Assembly (NCBI RefSeq): GCF_016746095.1
Contig: NZ_JAERTY010000005.1
Location: 124,001 to 188,000 of the forward strand
Direction: 5' to 3'
DNA from: Sphingobacterium faecale
GTDB lineage: Bacteria > Bacteroidota > Bacteroidia > Sphingobacteriales > Sphingobacteriaceae
Length of the DNA stretch: 64,000 nucleotides
A model generated the notes under the pieces. It was not told where the DNA came from, ran no database searches, and saw only the letters and a list, made by a program, of their open reading frames with translations. How positions within the stretch are numbered: the stretch's first letter is position 1; every line of letters starts with the position of its first letter. The position numbers and the translations under genes were made by a program. Below are positions 9,953 through 18,645 of this stretch, in pieces.

Positions 9953-10552
9953 TTAATTTTGTAAGAAAAGAATAATAAATAATGTTAGAATGTCTTTTTT
10001 GCCCTTGAAAAGAGAACGTATGGTTTTCGTAGCTTCGTGTTTATGAATAAATACAGCGTTGGTAGATATCTTTAATTTTTCAGAGATCTCTTTTGTATTC
10101 AGCCCTTCGAAATAGGACAAAGTAAAAACGAGACGTTGCTTAGGAGGTAACTTATTTACTTCTTTGTATATGTGCGAAAGTAATTCCGCATAAATCATAT
10201 TGTTTTCTATTCGATCGGCGCTGGGAATCTGAATTGTTAGTTCATCTATGCGTTCAAATTGTCTTCTTTTGGGAGATCGCAAAAAATCCAGACAGGCATT
10301 TTTTACCATTACAAATAAATATGATTTTAGGTTGACATCAATTGGAAGATCTTTTCTCCGATTCCAAAGTTTCAGAAAACAATCGTCTATAATTTCCTCG
10401 GAATACTCTAGATTGCCAATTATAGTTTGCGCAAAATAGGTCATTTCACGTTGATGACGTTTTATAAAACGTTCTAACGCTTGTGACTTGCCATTACGGA
10501 AATCATAAAGAATATCTTTATCGTTGTTTAATTCGGTTAGTTTATTTTCCAT
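9953..10552 (-). CDS. ECF RNA polymerase sigma factor (FecI-like)
   Basis: 199 aa sigma-70 family factor of the Bacteroidota ECF group. Region 2 is seen around GNLEYSEEIIDDCFLKLWNRR (about 46-66) and region 4 as a helix-turn-helix in LPPKQRLVFTLSYFEGLNTK followed by EISEKLKISTNAVFIHKHEA (about 138-178). The C-terminus ends in a hydrophobic tail (ILTLFIILF), common in this group. It heads the locus and should drive the SusCD genes when the FecR protein releases it. No clear TAnnTTTG box was found before it. Confidence 0.93.
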   Translation of the reverse strand: MENKLTELNNDKDILYDFRNGKSQALERFIKRHQREMTYFAQTIIGNLEYSEEIIDDCFLKLWNRRKDLPIDVNLKSYLFVMVKNACLDFLRSPKRRQFERIDELTIQIPSADRIENNMIYAELLSHIYKEVNKLPPKQRLVFTLSYFEGLNTKEISEKLKISTNAVFIHKHEATKTIRSLFKGKKDILTLFIILFLQN

Positions 10553-10721
10553 AATCAGGAATACTAGACCTAATTAAAGAATTTTATATGGTATTGTCAA
10601 ACATTATAGTCGAAATATGATATCATTGTTTAAGCCTGTACGATCTGAGTCTTTTCGCAGTTACTGTATAGCTGAGAGGTTGTTCTTAATCGGCATGAGA
10701 TTATTATCACCTATTTTTGGT

Positions 10722-11891
10722 TTATTCATACTCCATCAGATTTTCTAACATCTCCATACACATTCGGCCATTATGGTACGGACACTTCCAAAAGCCGCCC
10801 TTATTTTCACTCTCATTTATGCTTCCGTTGGGCAATCTACTCCAGTACCATTCGCCTTTTTTCCAATCTATAAGATGTTGCTTTATATAGTTCCAGTTAT
10901 TATAGGCATACTCGATATACGCCTGTTTCTTGGTAATTTTTCCCGCATACATATATCCCACTACAGTTTCAGCTTGTACCCACCAGTGCTTTTCTGTATC
11001 TATTTCTCCCTCTTTGACTTCATATATCATACTACCGTCGGCCTGTAGTCCAGCGACGCTAGAGGTAGCAATATCGTCCAAAATAGACTTTAGACGTTCA
11101 ATATTTAAGTATCCAACTTGATTAGCAGCTAGCCAGAGCAACCATACCGCTTCGATATTATGCCCAAAAGATATGGTTTCGTTGCTGACATTCCAGTCAT
11201 CATCAAAAAAGAGACCTAAATGGCCTGTGCTAGGATTGTATATTTTATCAACAAACAGGGTTATAAGTTCTTTTTGAGCCTCCATAAGTCTCTCGTTGGT
11301 CCATACTTTTAGGAGATTGGTATAGGGTTCTAACACATGTAAATGTGTATTCATAGTCTTGGCCATATTCTCATCTTTCTCGCTGAGCCGCATGTCATCG
11401 ATTATTTTCCAATCCCTGGTAAAGGCTTCCCGGTATCCACCCTTTAGAGAATCTCTAGTCTTTTCTATACACTCAAACAAGGCAATTGCCTGGTCTAATA
11501 TAAATGGTTCACCGGTGACTTTATAGAATTCGGAGAAAGCATACAGCATAAAGCCCTGAGCATACGTCTGCTTTTTGTTTTGTATTACAACGCCTTTATA
11601 ATCTACTGACCAGTAAACACCACCATATTGACGATCAACAAAGTATTCGTCGATATAATTATAAGCACGCCATGCCATTTTTAGATATAAGGGATTTCCC
11701 AGTATCCGGTAAGCTGCTGCAAATGTCCATAGTATGCGAGCGTTAAGTACTGCTCCTTTTTCTGCATAAGTGTTCACATTATTAGCGGTATCAATAGCCC
11801 CATAGAAACCTCCATTCTGATCATCAATCATATGTGACATCCAGAATCCCAGGATGTTTTCTTCTAATACTTCTTGAAATTCTCTTATCAT
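10722..11891 (-). CDS. AGE-family epimerase, probable cellobiose/mannobiose 2-epimerase
   Basis: Cytoplasmic enzyme of the N-acylglucosamine 2-epimerase family; cellobiose 2-epimerases convert 4-O-beta-mannosyl-mannose to 4-O-beta-mannosyl-glucose. The 389 aa form the (alpha/alpha)6 barrel. Family histidines are visible: HLH in NTHLHVLEPY (183-185), H244 in SFGHNIEAVW, H302 in KHWWVQAE and H373 in CPYHNGRM. The N-terminal part (LGFWMSHMIDDQNGGFYG) matches cellobiose 2-epimerases better than sugar-amine epimerases. The start ATG overlaps the stop of the symporter gene by four bases (ATGA). Standing next to GH130 and GH26 genes, it is almost surely the mannobiose 2-epimerase of the mannan pathway. 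Confidence 0.9.
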   Translation of the reverse strand: MIREFQEVLEENILGFWMSHMIDDQNGGFYGAIDTANNVNTYAEKGAVLNARILWTFAAAYRILGNPLYLKMAWRAYNYIDEYFVDRQYGGVYWSVDYKGVVIQNKKQTYAQGFMLYAFSEFYKVTGEPFILDQAIALFECIEKTRDSLKGGYREAFTRDWKIIDDMRLSEKDENMAKTMNTHLHVLEPYTNLLKVWTNERLMEAQKELITLFVDKIYNPSTGHLGLFFDDDWNVSNETISFGHNIEAVWLLWLAANQVGYLNIERLKSILDDIATSSVAGLQADGSMIYEVKEGEIDTEKHWWVQAETVVGYMYAGKITKKQAYIEYAYNNWNYIKQHLIDWKKGEWYWSRLPNGSINESENKGGFWKCPYHNGRMCMEMLENLMEYE

Positions 11892-13300
11892 TGCAATCTA
11901 CTTTCTCTCATTTTTTCTAAAAGCAATGTGATTTTTGCTATTTTCTGTTCTCCAAGTGGGTAGCCTATGATGATCAGAACAGAAAGTGCTGCTCCCCCAG
12001 CGGGCAATAAACTCAAGAACATCTTTATCCCTGTTAAAGCTTCCGTACTTTGCGTTTGATTGGCCTGAAAACCGTAGTACGCAAGTAACCATCCTGTTAT
12101 CGCCGTTCCTAATGCCCAGCCTAACTTTTGACTCATAGAGGATGAGCTAAAAATTAATCCAGTAGCCCGGTTGCCGGTTCTATATTCAGAATAATCGGCA
12201 CAATCTGCATACATCGACCATAAAAGAGGAAAAACCGCCCCTGCACAAATGCTGATCAACGCTTGGAATATAAATATCCAGATCAATTGATAACTCTGCA
12301 GTGTAAAGAAGAGAAGCGATATAACAGCAGCTAATGACATGCTAAGTATATAAGTGTTTTTTTTTCCTATTCTGTTACTGATAGGTCCGGCGATTACAAC
12401 ACCCACTATATTAGCTATTTGCCCAAGAGCCAAATACAAGCCACTCCAAACAAATGGAATGTTAAAAAGCGTAATAGTATGCATTTTTTCCTCCTGTACA
12501 TAATATTTGAAGTAATATAGAGCGGCGCCATCCCTGATAGAGTTAAATAACAGTGCAGCCACACCAGCTCCTAATAATATCCACCAAGGTTTATTTCTTA
12601 GGAGGTCTCGGATATCCTGTTTTAGCGTAGATCTAGCGGTGGAGGGCAGAGGTATAACCCGCTCGCGCGTCCAGGCAAAGCATAGGAGGAACAATATCGT
12701 TGAAAACAGCGCAATGACCGTTGCTGCCATAAACCAACCGTGTTCTAGACCTCTGGCGTCAGAGGGATTCTTACTAAAGTAGTTTATCAATGGATTGAAT
12801 AACAAGAGGGTAAAAAAGCTCCCGATGTAAGCAAAAGCCATCCTATAGGTTGCTAAAATATTCCTTTGTTTAGGTAGTGGACTTATTACACCTAACAGCG
12901 ATGCATAGGGTACATTGATTGCTGAATACACCATCATCATTAAGGAATAAGTAAGATATGCATAGGTAATCTTGCCCCAATCTGAGAAGGCGGGCGTATA
13001 GAATGTAAACATACCCAATACACCGAACGGTAGGGCTACATATAACAGATAGGGTCTGAACCGACCCCACTTTGAATAGGTTCTGTCCGCTATAACACCG
13101 ACTATCGGATCGAACAAGGAGTCCCAGACCCTAGTGATGAGAAACATAGTTCCTACAACTTTTGCCTCCAGACCAAATACATCAGTATAGAAGAACATCA
13201 GGTACATGCCAAATAGTTTCCAGAACATAGAGCTTGCAGCATCTCCAAGACCGTAGCCTATTTTCTCTTTAAGTGTTAGATTTTCATTTTTTAAGTCCAT
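11888..13300 (-). CDS. MFS/GPH-family sugar symporter
   Basis: 470 aa inner-membrane transporter of the glycoside-pentoside-hexuronide:cation symporter family. It begins LTLKEKIGYGLGDAASSMFWKLFGMY, the family start, and has about 12 hydrophobic helices; the conserved loop DPIVGVIADRTYSKWGRFRPY (about residues 62-82) is clear. It sits between the GH130 gene (17 bases upstream) and the epimerase (ATGA overlap downstream), so it probably imports mannobiose or similar short mannosides from the periplasm to feed the epimerase and phosphorylase. Sodium or proton coupling is not decided by the sequence. Confidence 0.9.
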   Translation of the reverse strand: MDLKNENLTLKEKIGYGLGDAASSMFWKLFGMYLMFFYTDVFGLEAKVVGTMFLITRVWDSLFDPIVGVIADRTYSKWGRFRPYLLYVALPFGVLGMFTFYTPAFSDWGKITYAYLTYSLMMMVYSAINVPYASLLGVISPLPKQRNILATYRMAFAYIGSFFTLLLFNPLINYFSKNPSDARGLEHGWFMAATVIALFSTILFLLCFAWTRERVIPLPSTARSTLKQDIRDLLRNKPWWILLGAGVAALLFNSIRDGAALYYFKYYVQEEKMHTITLFNIPFVWSGLYLALGQIANIVGVVIAGPISNRIGKKNTYILSMSLAAVISLLFFTLQSYQLIWIFIFQALISICAGAVFPLLWSMYADCADYSEYRTGNRATGLIFSSSSMSQKLGWALGTAITGWLLAYYGFQANQTQSTEALTGIKMFLSLLPAGGAALSVLIIIGYPLGEQKIAKITLLLEKMRESRLQ

Positions 13301-13317
13301 TCTATATCCATCGTTAT

Positions 13318-14505
13318 TTATCCGAGGTTTTTAGTGATTATCTTGTTCAGCGTCTGTACCGATTTAAACGTACGTAAGTCGTCTTTGGCTGTAGAAAAAC
13401 AATAATCTAATAGTCTCTCTACAGATGATACTGCAACGTGCATCCGGGTATCACTAGATGCATAGTATATATATACTGTACCGTCTTCATCTTTGATCCA
13501 TCCATTGCAAAATAGGACATTGGACACATCCCCTACTCGTTCCGACCCTTTTGGAGCCATGATATGTCCAGCGGGTTCTGCCAGAACCTGATCAGGATGT
13601 TCGAGATCGGTTACAAACATGTACAAGACGTAACGTAATCCGGCAGCACAGCCACGTACACCATGCGCCAAGTGTAACCAGCCTCTATCGGTCTTTATTG
13701 GAGCTGGTCCTTGTCCATTTTTTTGTTCCTTTATCGTGTGATAGTATCTATGATTGATAATTTTTTCTTCAGTAATTTCGGCACGCTCCATACTATCCAC
13801 CAAAGCCCAACCGATGCCTCCCCCCTTACCTGCATCAATAAAACCGTCTTGAGGTCGCGTATATAGTGCATATTTACCATCTACAAACTCCGGATGCAAT
13901 ACAACATTTCTCTGTTGGTTGTTGGAGATGAGATCAGGAAGTCGCTCCCATTGGATGAGGTCTTTAGTTCTTACGATTCCAGCACGTGCAATAGCAGCAG
14001 TGAGGTCCCCGCTAGGCGCGTCAGGATCTTTTCTCTCAGTACAAAATAAACCATATATCCAACCATCCTCATGCAACGTCAAACGCATATCGTATATATT
14101 GGTATCTAGGTCATCGAGTTCTGGTATATTCATTGGATAATCCCAGAATTCAAAGTTATCAACTCCATTAGGGCTTTCTGCAATAGCGAAAAACGACTTC
14201 CTATCATTGCCTTCCACCCTTACTACTAGCAGGTATTTCCCCCGCCATTTAATCGCCCCAGCATTGAAAGTACCATTGATACCGAATCTTTCCATCAAAA
14301 ATGGATTGCTTGCTATATCAAAATCATAACGCCAATGAAGCGGCGTATGCTCAGCCGTTATGATTGGGGCATGATAACGTTCATATATCCCATTGCCCAA
14401 GACTTCAGGTATATTGACTTTCGTAATTAACTGCGTGTGATTTTCTATCAACTGTTTTTTTCGCTTTTCAAAGTCGATTTCAATTTGTGTGTCTCCACTT
14501 CTCAT
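13318..14505 (-). CDS. GH130 4-O-beta-D-mannosyl-D-glucose phosphorylase
   Basis: Cytoplasmic enzyme that splits mannosyl-glucose with phosphate into alpha-mannose-1-phosphate and glucose. The 395 aa match the length of characterised mannosylglucose phosphorylases of GH130 subfamily 1. The family's general acid Asp is seen in NIYDMRLT (D139), with the five-bladed propeller motifs [38 protein letters not shown] and [18 protein letters not shown] around the site. No signal peptide. It is between GH26 (12 bases upstream) and the symporter (17 bases downstream), which supports the epimerase-phosphorylase mannan route. A mannooligosaccharide phosphorylase is the less likely alternative. Confidence 0.92.
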   Translation of the reverse strand: MRSGDTQIEIDFEKRKKQLIENHTQLITKVNIPEVLGNGIYERYHAPIITAEHTPLHWRYDFDIASNPFLMERFGINGTFNAGAIKWRGKYLLVVRVEGNDRKSFFAIAESPNGVDNFEFWDYPMNIPELDDLDTNIYDMRLTLHEDGWIYGLFCTERKDPDAPSGDLTAAIARAGIVRTKDLIQWERLPDLISNNQQRNVVLHPEFVDGKYALYTRPQDGFIDAGKGGGIGWALVDSMERAEITEEKIINHRYYHTIKEQKNGQGPAPIKTDRGWLHLAHGVRGCAAGLRYVLYMFVTDLEHPDQVLAEPAGHIMAPKGSERVGDVSNVLFCNGWIKDEDGTVYIYYASSDTRMHVAVSSVERLLDYCFSTAKDDLRTFKSVQTLNKIITKNLG

Positions 14506-14517
14506 ATACTAAAAAAT

Positions 14518-15672
14518 TTATTTATCCTGATGTTCTTTACGATTGTAAATTTTCTTAGACTCTATTCCCTTTTGAAATAATGTTCTTGGATCATTATAAA
14601 ACTTAACAAAGTCCTGCTCAGAACTGTGTCCTTCAAAAGGTACGTAATAATGCATCTTGTTCTCCTTTGCCATAAAACCGTGATTTCTCCAAAATAAAAC
14701 CCAAGCTACATCAAATCCTTCTAGACTTGGGAGTATCGCTTTTGTCCACCACTCTGGGTCAGGTATACATTCATAGCCGGTCTCACCTATCGCCAATATT
14801 TTCCCTTTATCTTGTGCTATAGGTTGTAGTATGGATAAAAAACTTCTCAATTTTGTGACAAATTGCTGTCTAGTTTCGTGGGAACCTTGCTGATAGGTAT
14901 CTATACTTATCACATCGACAACATCATCTCCTGGATATCTCTCATAAAATTCTGTTGAGGAATATATTTCGGCGACGTTGTATACCATTAAAATATGGGT
15001 AAGTTGTTTTGTGTTTCGTAAATAATCGACTGTAAACCGCCACAATTCAATATATTCTTGGGAGGTACAGACATTTTTACACCACCAGAACCAATTGCCT
15101 GTCAGCTCATGATACGGCCTAAATAATATGGGAATCAGTTCTCCGTTTTCTGTTTTGAGCTCCAATAAGAAATCAGAAAGACAGTCAAGCCAAGTTTTAA
15201 ATTTTGCGTGATTGGAAGCGCCAGGGAGTATACTGCTCACAGTATATGAAGTCGTATCCCAAGAGCTCCCACCTGTAAGCGGATTGTTTGCATGCCAACT
15301 AAGGCTGATGACGGTTCCCATTTCGTACGCTTTTATGATATAATCTCGCATTAGTTCAAAAGGTACGCCGTCAAGATTACTATTTTTACCCGTCTCGATA
15401 TGACCCAGATCCCATCCGAAAAATGCCGGATATTCTCCAACCACATCTTTAATGTCACTATTGCCTTCAATGTATTGCCAGTGAACACCGTATGCGAGGT
15501 CATCTTGATGTCCTATCAGCGTATTATTTTTACTCAATATCTTAAGATTTTCAAACAAGGCTTTAGCCCGATTATCAGATCGAGATGAATCAGTTGTAAG
15601 TTGACCAAAGACAACAGAAGATGATAAAAATGCCAAACAAAGTATGACAATTAGATATTTAAAACCGTCCAT
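14518..15672 (-). CDS. GH26 beta-mannanase/mannobiohydrolase
   Basis: Exported endo- or exo-acting beta-mannanase. I prefer the ATG at 15670-15672 over an upstream ATG at 15699 because it gives a clean signal peptide (MDGFKYLIVILCLAFLSSSV, cut near FGQ) and starts 8 bases after the preceding stop instead of overlapping it. Catalytic residues are visible: acid/base Glu in FRPYHELTGNWFWW (about residue 189) and nucleophile Glu in ILAIGETGYE (about residue 297), in the order expected for clan GH-A family 26. There is no lipobox, so it may act in the periplasm as a mannobiose-releasing enzyme. 384 aa is a single catalytic domain. Confidence 0.92.
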   Translation of the reverse strand: MDGFKYLIVILCLAFLSSSVVFGQLTTDSSRSDNRAKALFENLKILSKNNTLIGHQDDLAYGVHWQYIEGNSDIKDVVGEYPAFFGWDLGHIETGKNSNLDGVPFELMRDYIIKAYEMGTVISLSWHANNPLTGGSSWDTTSYTVSSILPGASNHAKFKTWLDCLSDFLLELKTENGELIPILFRPYHELTGNWFWWCKNVCTSQEYIELWRFTVDYLRNTKQLTHILMVYNVAEIYSSTEFYERYPGDDVVDVISIDTYQQGSHETRQQFVTKLRSFLSILQPIAQDKGKILAIGETGYECIPDPEWWTKAILPSLEGFDVAWVLFWRNHGFMAKENKMHYYVPFEGHSSEQDFVKFYNDPRTLFQKGIESKKIYNRKEHQDK

Positions 15673-15679
15673 AAGCAAA

Positions 15680-16726
15680 TTAATAGAACCCGATATCATC
15701 TATGTAAAAATTAGAGGGATTACCGCTAAACTCCTGCAGTGTGACAGTATTGATCGTATTTGGACTGCCGAGATTATATAGTGGGATTTCAAAATCCTGC
15801 CATGTGCCTTCTTTCAAAAAAACCTCGTAGCCTTTGCCGGATACCCCATTTAAGTAAACTTTGACTTTTTTGCCTGATGTCCCTTCTAGTCCAAATAGGG
15901 AGAATTTAATACCCGTAAATCCTGCGGCATCCACATCTGGAGCATTTTTTCCATACTTAGCTCCTCCCCATGTACCCGCGGCCGTAAATTTGATAGCTAG
16001 GGAACCGGTTCTCGCTTCTTCATTGACCACTGCGGTTGTGCCTCCCCAAGGTCCAGACCACCATCCGGAGGCTATAGCTTCCGCAAACAGTAAATATTTA
16101 AATCCAAATGTTTTCTCCGAAACTACTACGCCACTTGGGGTTACTATCTTGATCTTATCTACAGGAGCTCCCTGAGGAACTTTAACAACAATTTTATTTT
16201 TGTCTTTTTCAACAATTTCGGCCTGCAATGCGCCAAAAAAGACCCCCTCAACACCAACGAAATAGTCTCCTAAAAGTGTAATGGCATCCCCACTCCCTCC
16301 CCAGACCGGCATAAAAGTATCAAAAAGTGGTGCCGGCTGAAGGATTTTAAACTGATGTGTAACAGTTCCGAAAGGTGTTGAAACAGTGATTGGATTATTT
16401 ACTGGATCAGGTAGATCGGTAGGGATTTTAACTGTTATTGTGTTTTTGTCTGCATAGATCAATGAGTCAGCAGCTTTTACCCCATTAAAATCGACAGTTC
16501 CAACCGGAGCTAGATTATCTCCTTTTATCAATATCCATTCCCCATAATTTGCGGATTGTAAATCAATTTGTCTGTCCTGTAAGTAACTAATACTTGTGAT
16601 TTTAGGAGGTATTTGATCGGTTGCTTTGCTTTCCTTTTTGCATGCATTGCACATACATGCAATTACAGCTGTTACTAATGGTAGGTAAAGCCAATTGTAT
16701 TTCTTTTTATTTTCTGCCCTTTTCAT
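15680..16726 (-). CDS. Surface glycan-binding lipoprotein with IPT/TIG domains
   Basis: 348 aa lipoprotein: hydrophobic start and Cys-rich lipobox region (IACMCNACKKES). Two IPT/TIG immunoglobulin-like repeats follow (about 38-128, PPKITSISYLQD; about 129-210, with DAITLLGDYFVGVEGVFFG), then a C-terminal jelly-roll-like glycan-binding domain rich in Trp (ASGWWSGPWGGTT) ending SNFYIDDIGFY. This is the layout of SGBP-B-type proteins that sit after SusD in polysaccharide loci. It starts 30 bases after susD and lies just before GH26. Role: hold mannan at the cell surface. Confidence 0.88.
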   Translation of the reverse strand: MKRAENKKKYNWLYLPLVTAVIACMCNACKKESKATDQIPPKITSISYLQDRQIDLQSANYGEWILIKGDNLAPVGTVDFNGVKAADSLIYADKNTITVKIPTDLPDPVNNPITVSTPFGTVTHQFKILQPAPLFDTFMPVWGGSGDAITLLGDYFVGVEGVFFGALQAEIVEKDKNKIVVKVPQGAPVDKIKIVTPSGVVVSEKTFGFKYLLFAEAIASGWWSGPWGGTTAVVNEEARTGSLAIKFTAAGTWGGAKYGKNAPDVDAAGFTGIKFSLFGLEGTSGKKVKVYLNGVSGKGYEVFLKEGTWQDFEIPLYNLGSPNTINTVTLQEFSGNPSNFYIDDIGFY

Positions 16727-16756
16727 ATTTATTCTGTTTAAGCATTTTCAATATAG

Positions 16757-18370
16757 TTACCAACCAGGGTTATTTTCTTTGATCATTGTATTAGAATTGA
16801 TTTCATCTAACGGGATTGGCATCAATAGATTTTTTTGCGTACGTATTTTTGAAATATTGTTCTGACCTAAAGAAATTTTATTCATAACATCGAGGTAGAT
16901 ACCCCACCGCAATAGATCGAATTTCCGGACTCCCTCAAGTGCAAATTCACGAGCCCTTTCTGCCAGAACAAAGCTTCTAAACTCCTGTTGGTTCATGCCT
17001 GCAGGTGCGGCGGTAGCTTTGGCTCTCTCGACTACTTTGTTGAGTTTCCTATAAGCTTCCACAGTCGGGCCATGGTGAACTTCATTAGCCGCTTCTGCAT
17101 ATATAAGATAGATTTCTGCATAACGTAAAAGTGGTAAGTACGCATCGCTATTCGCCAAATCTGGATTTGTTACGGATGCGTACTTTATCGTATAAGCCTT
17201 ATCACTGGTAGTCCCATTGTTATTGTAAGTTATACCATTAAGATTTTTATACTTTGAAGCTTCCCAGCTTGGGTAGAATACGTACACACCATTAAGGGCT
17301 TGGTAGTTATGAGTTATTCCCTTTAGGACTCGATGGTCATTCTCTTCATAGTCTTTATAGTGATTATTAGATAGCCATACTGCACCGGTACCGAATGTTG
17401 ATCTAGCATTAAAATAGTTGTGAAGGTTGTTTACAAAAGCTGATCCCGCCAAAGACTGCAATTGCCACATATTTTCTTTCGTGTTTCGGGAAGCCATCGA
17501 CCATATATTCTCCCAATTATCAAATAGCTCATACTCTTCGTCATTGATTAGCTCTAAAGCCTTATCAGCCGCTAATTGGAAGTATTTATTACTATCTACA
17601 CCCTCGAATCCTGCAACGACCTTTTTAGGATAGGTATAGTACCCGTTATCCTGTCCGCCACGTACGGTTACTGAACCGTTGGCTAAACCCGCTGATGCTA
17701 TGGTAAGGTACACTTTGGCTAAAAATCCCTTAGCCACCCCTCTATTAACCCTTCCTGGCTCTCCGGCTTTAGCGTGTCCTACCGGAAACAGCATCTGTTC
17801 TGCTTTCTTCAGGTCCTCTACAATAAGTTCATAATTGTCTACAATTTTTGCTCTTGGTACATTCTGATTCGAATTGGCCGATAGAGACTCTGTTCGAATG
17901 GGTACACCTCCATACATCTGCACGAGCTGGAAATAAGCCCACGCTCTTAGAAAATAAGCTTCTCCTAATATTCTACCCTTCACTTCGTGATCTATATCTG
18001 TGTTGATCAATGTCACATTCTCTAATACAGTATTGGCTCTGGAGATTATTTTAAAACACCCATTCCAAGGGCCGTCAACTCCCCAATATCCCATGGGATT
18101 ACCAGCACCGGATGTACCTAAAAACCAATCCGCGCCTGAAACATGGTCATCGTCCAGAATATTTAGGTTCCAAAAAGGCTGCATATACATATCCCAACTG
18201 TACAATTCAGCATACACGCCATTAATAGCGGTACGTGCATCACTTTCATTGAGATAAAAATTGTTAGGAGTCAAGAAAGAGAATGGTTTTTCTGTCAATT
18301 GCTTTTCACAGGAAGCTAAGATAGCACACGATGATAGGAACACAATTGCTTTTATATATTTAAGTTTCAT
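16757..18370 (-). CDS. SusD-like glycan-binding lipoprotein (mannan locus)
   Basis: 537 aa outer-membrane lipoprotein partner of the 1065-aa SusC. The signal peptide ends FLSSCAILASC (Cys near residue 21), followed by EKQLTEKPFSFLTPNNFY and ARTAINGVYAELYSWDMY, typical for RagB/SusD. The C-terminal part has LPLLRYAEIYLIYAEAANEV and ERAREFALEGVRKFDLLRWG, both hallmark SusD segments. It is separated from susC by 275 bases that hold two large inverted repeats, unusual for a susC-susD pair. Expected ligand: beta-mannan oligosaccharides, from the enzymes downstream. Confidence 0.93.
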   Translation of the reverse strand: MKLKYIKAIVFLSSCAILASCEKQLTEKPFSFLTPNNFYLNESDARTAINGVYAELYSWDMYMQPFWNLNILDDDHVSGADWFLGTSGAGNPMGYWGVDGPWNGCFKIISRANTVLENVTLINTDIDHEVKGRILGEAYFLRAWAYFQLVQMYGGVPIRTESLSANSNQNVPRAKIVDNYELIVEDLKKAEQMLFPVGHAKAGEPGRVNRGVAKGFLAKVYLTIASAGLANGSVTVRGGQDNGYYTYPKKVVAGFEGVDSNKYFQLAADKALELINDEEYELFDNWENIWSMASRNTKENMWQLQSLAGSAFVNNLHNYFNARSTFGTGAVWLSNNHYKDYEENDHRVLKGITHNYQALNGVYVFYPSWEASKYKNLNGITYNNNGTTSDKAYTIKYASVTNPDLANSDAYLPLLRYAEIYLIYAEAANEVHHGPTVEAYRKLNKVVERAKATAAPAGMNQQEFRSFVLAERAREFALEGVRKFDLLRWGIYLDVMNKISLGQNNISKIRTQKNLLMPIPLDEINSNTMIKENNPGW

Positions 18371-18396
18371 ATGTGTATAATTTGATTTTCAGTTGT

Positions 18397-18450
18397 CATA
18401 TGGAATACTCATGGGTGTTTGTGCTTTGCTAACCATGAGTATTTCATATG
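18397..18450 (-). repeat. 18-base inverted repeat upstream of susD
   Basis: Arms catatggaatactcatgg (18397-18414) and ccatgagtatttcatatg (18433-18450) pair over all 18 positions with a single G-U wobble, around an 18-base loop. It lies in the mRNA between susC and susD, about 27 bases before the susD start codon. No U-run follows on the minus strand, so RNA processing, stability or translation control is more likely than termination. Confidence 0.7.
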
Positions 18451-18523
18451 TATATAATTATTTATGAGTGTCTATTTTCATTTGTATAAATGAGCTCGTT
18501 TCACTCGTTTGTTTTTTAATGAC

Positions 18524-18631
18524 CATATGGAATATCCAAACTATATTATGAACAATTAGTTGCAATTAGTGTGCATGCTGCTTCGCGGTCAATCGTGATT
18601 GTGCAGTCTGCACTACATGGATATTTCATAC
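18524..18631 (-). repeat. Long-range inverted repeat after the susC stop
   Basis: Outer arms ccatatggaatatcca (18523-18538) and tggatatttcatacc (18618-18632) pair with few mismatches; a nested stem gtgcatgctg/cagtctgcac (18571-18580, 18604-18613) pairs at 8 of 10. The outer arm resembles the arm of the neighbouring repeat at 18397 (shared catatggaata). It starts 14 bases past the susC stop, which fits a 3'-end stabilising structure. Confidence 0.55.
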
Positions 18632-18645
18632 CTTCGAATTTTTAT

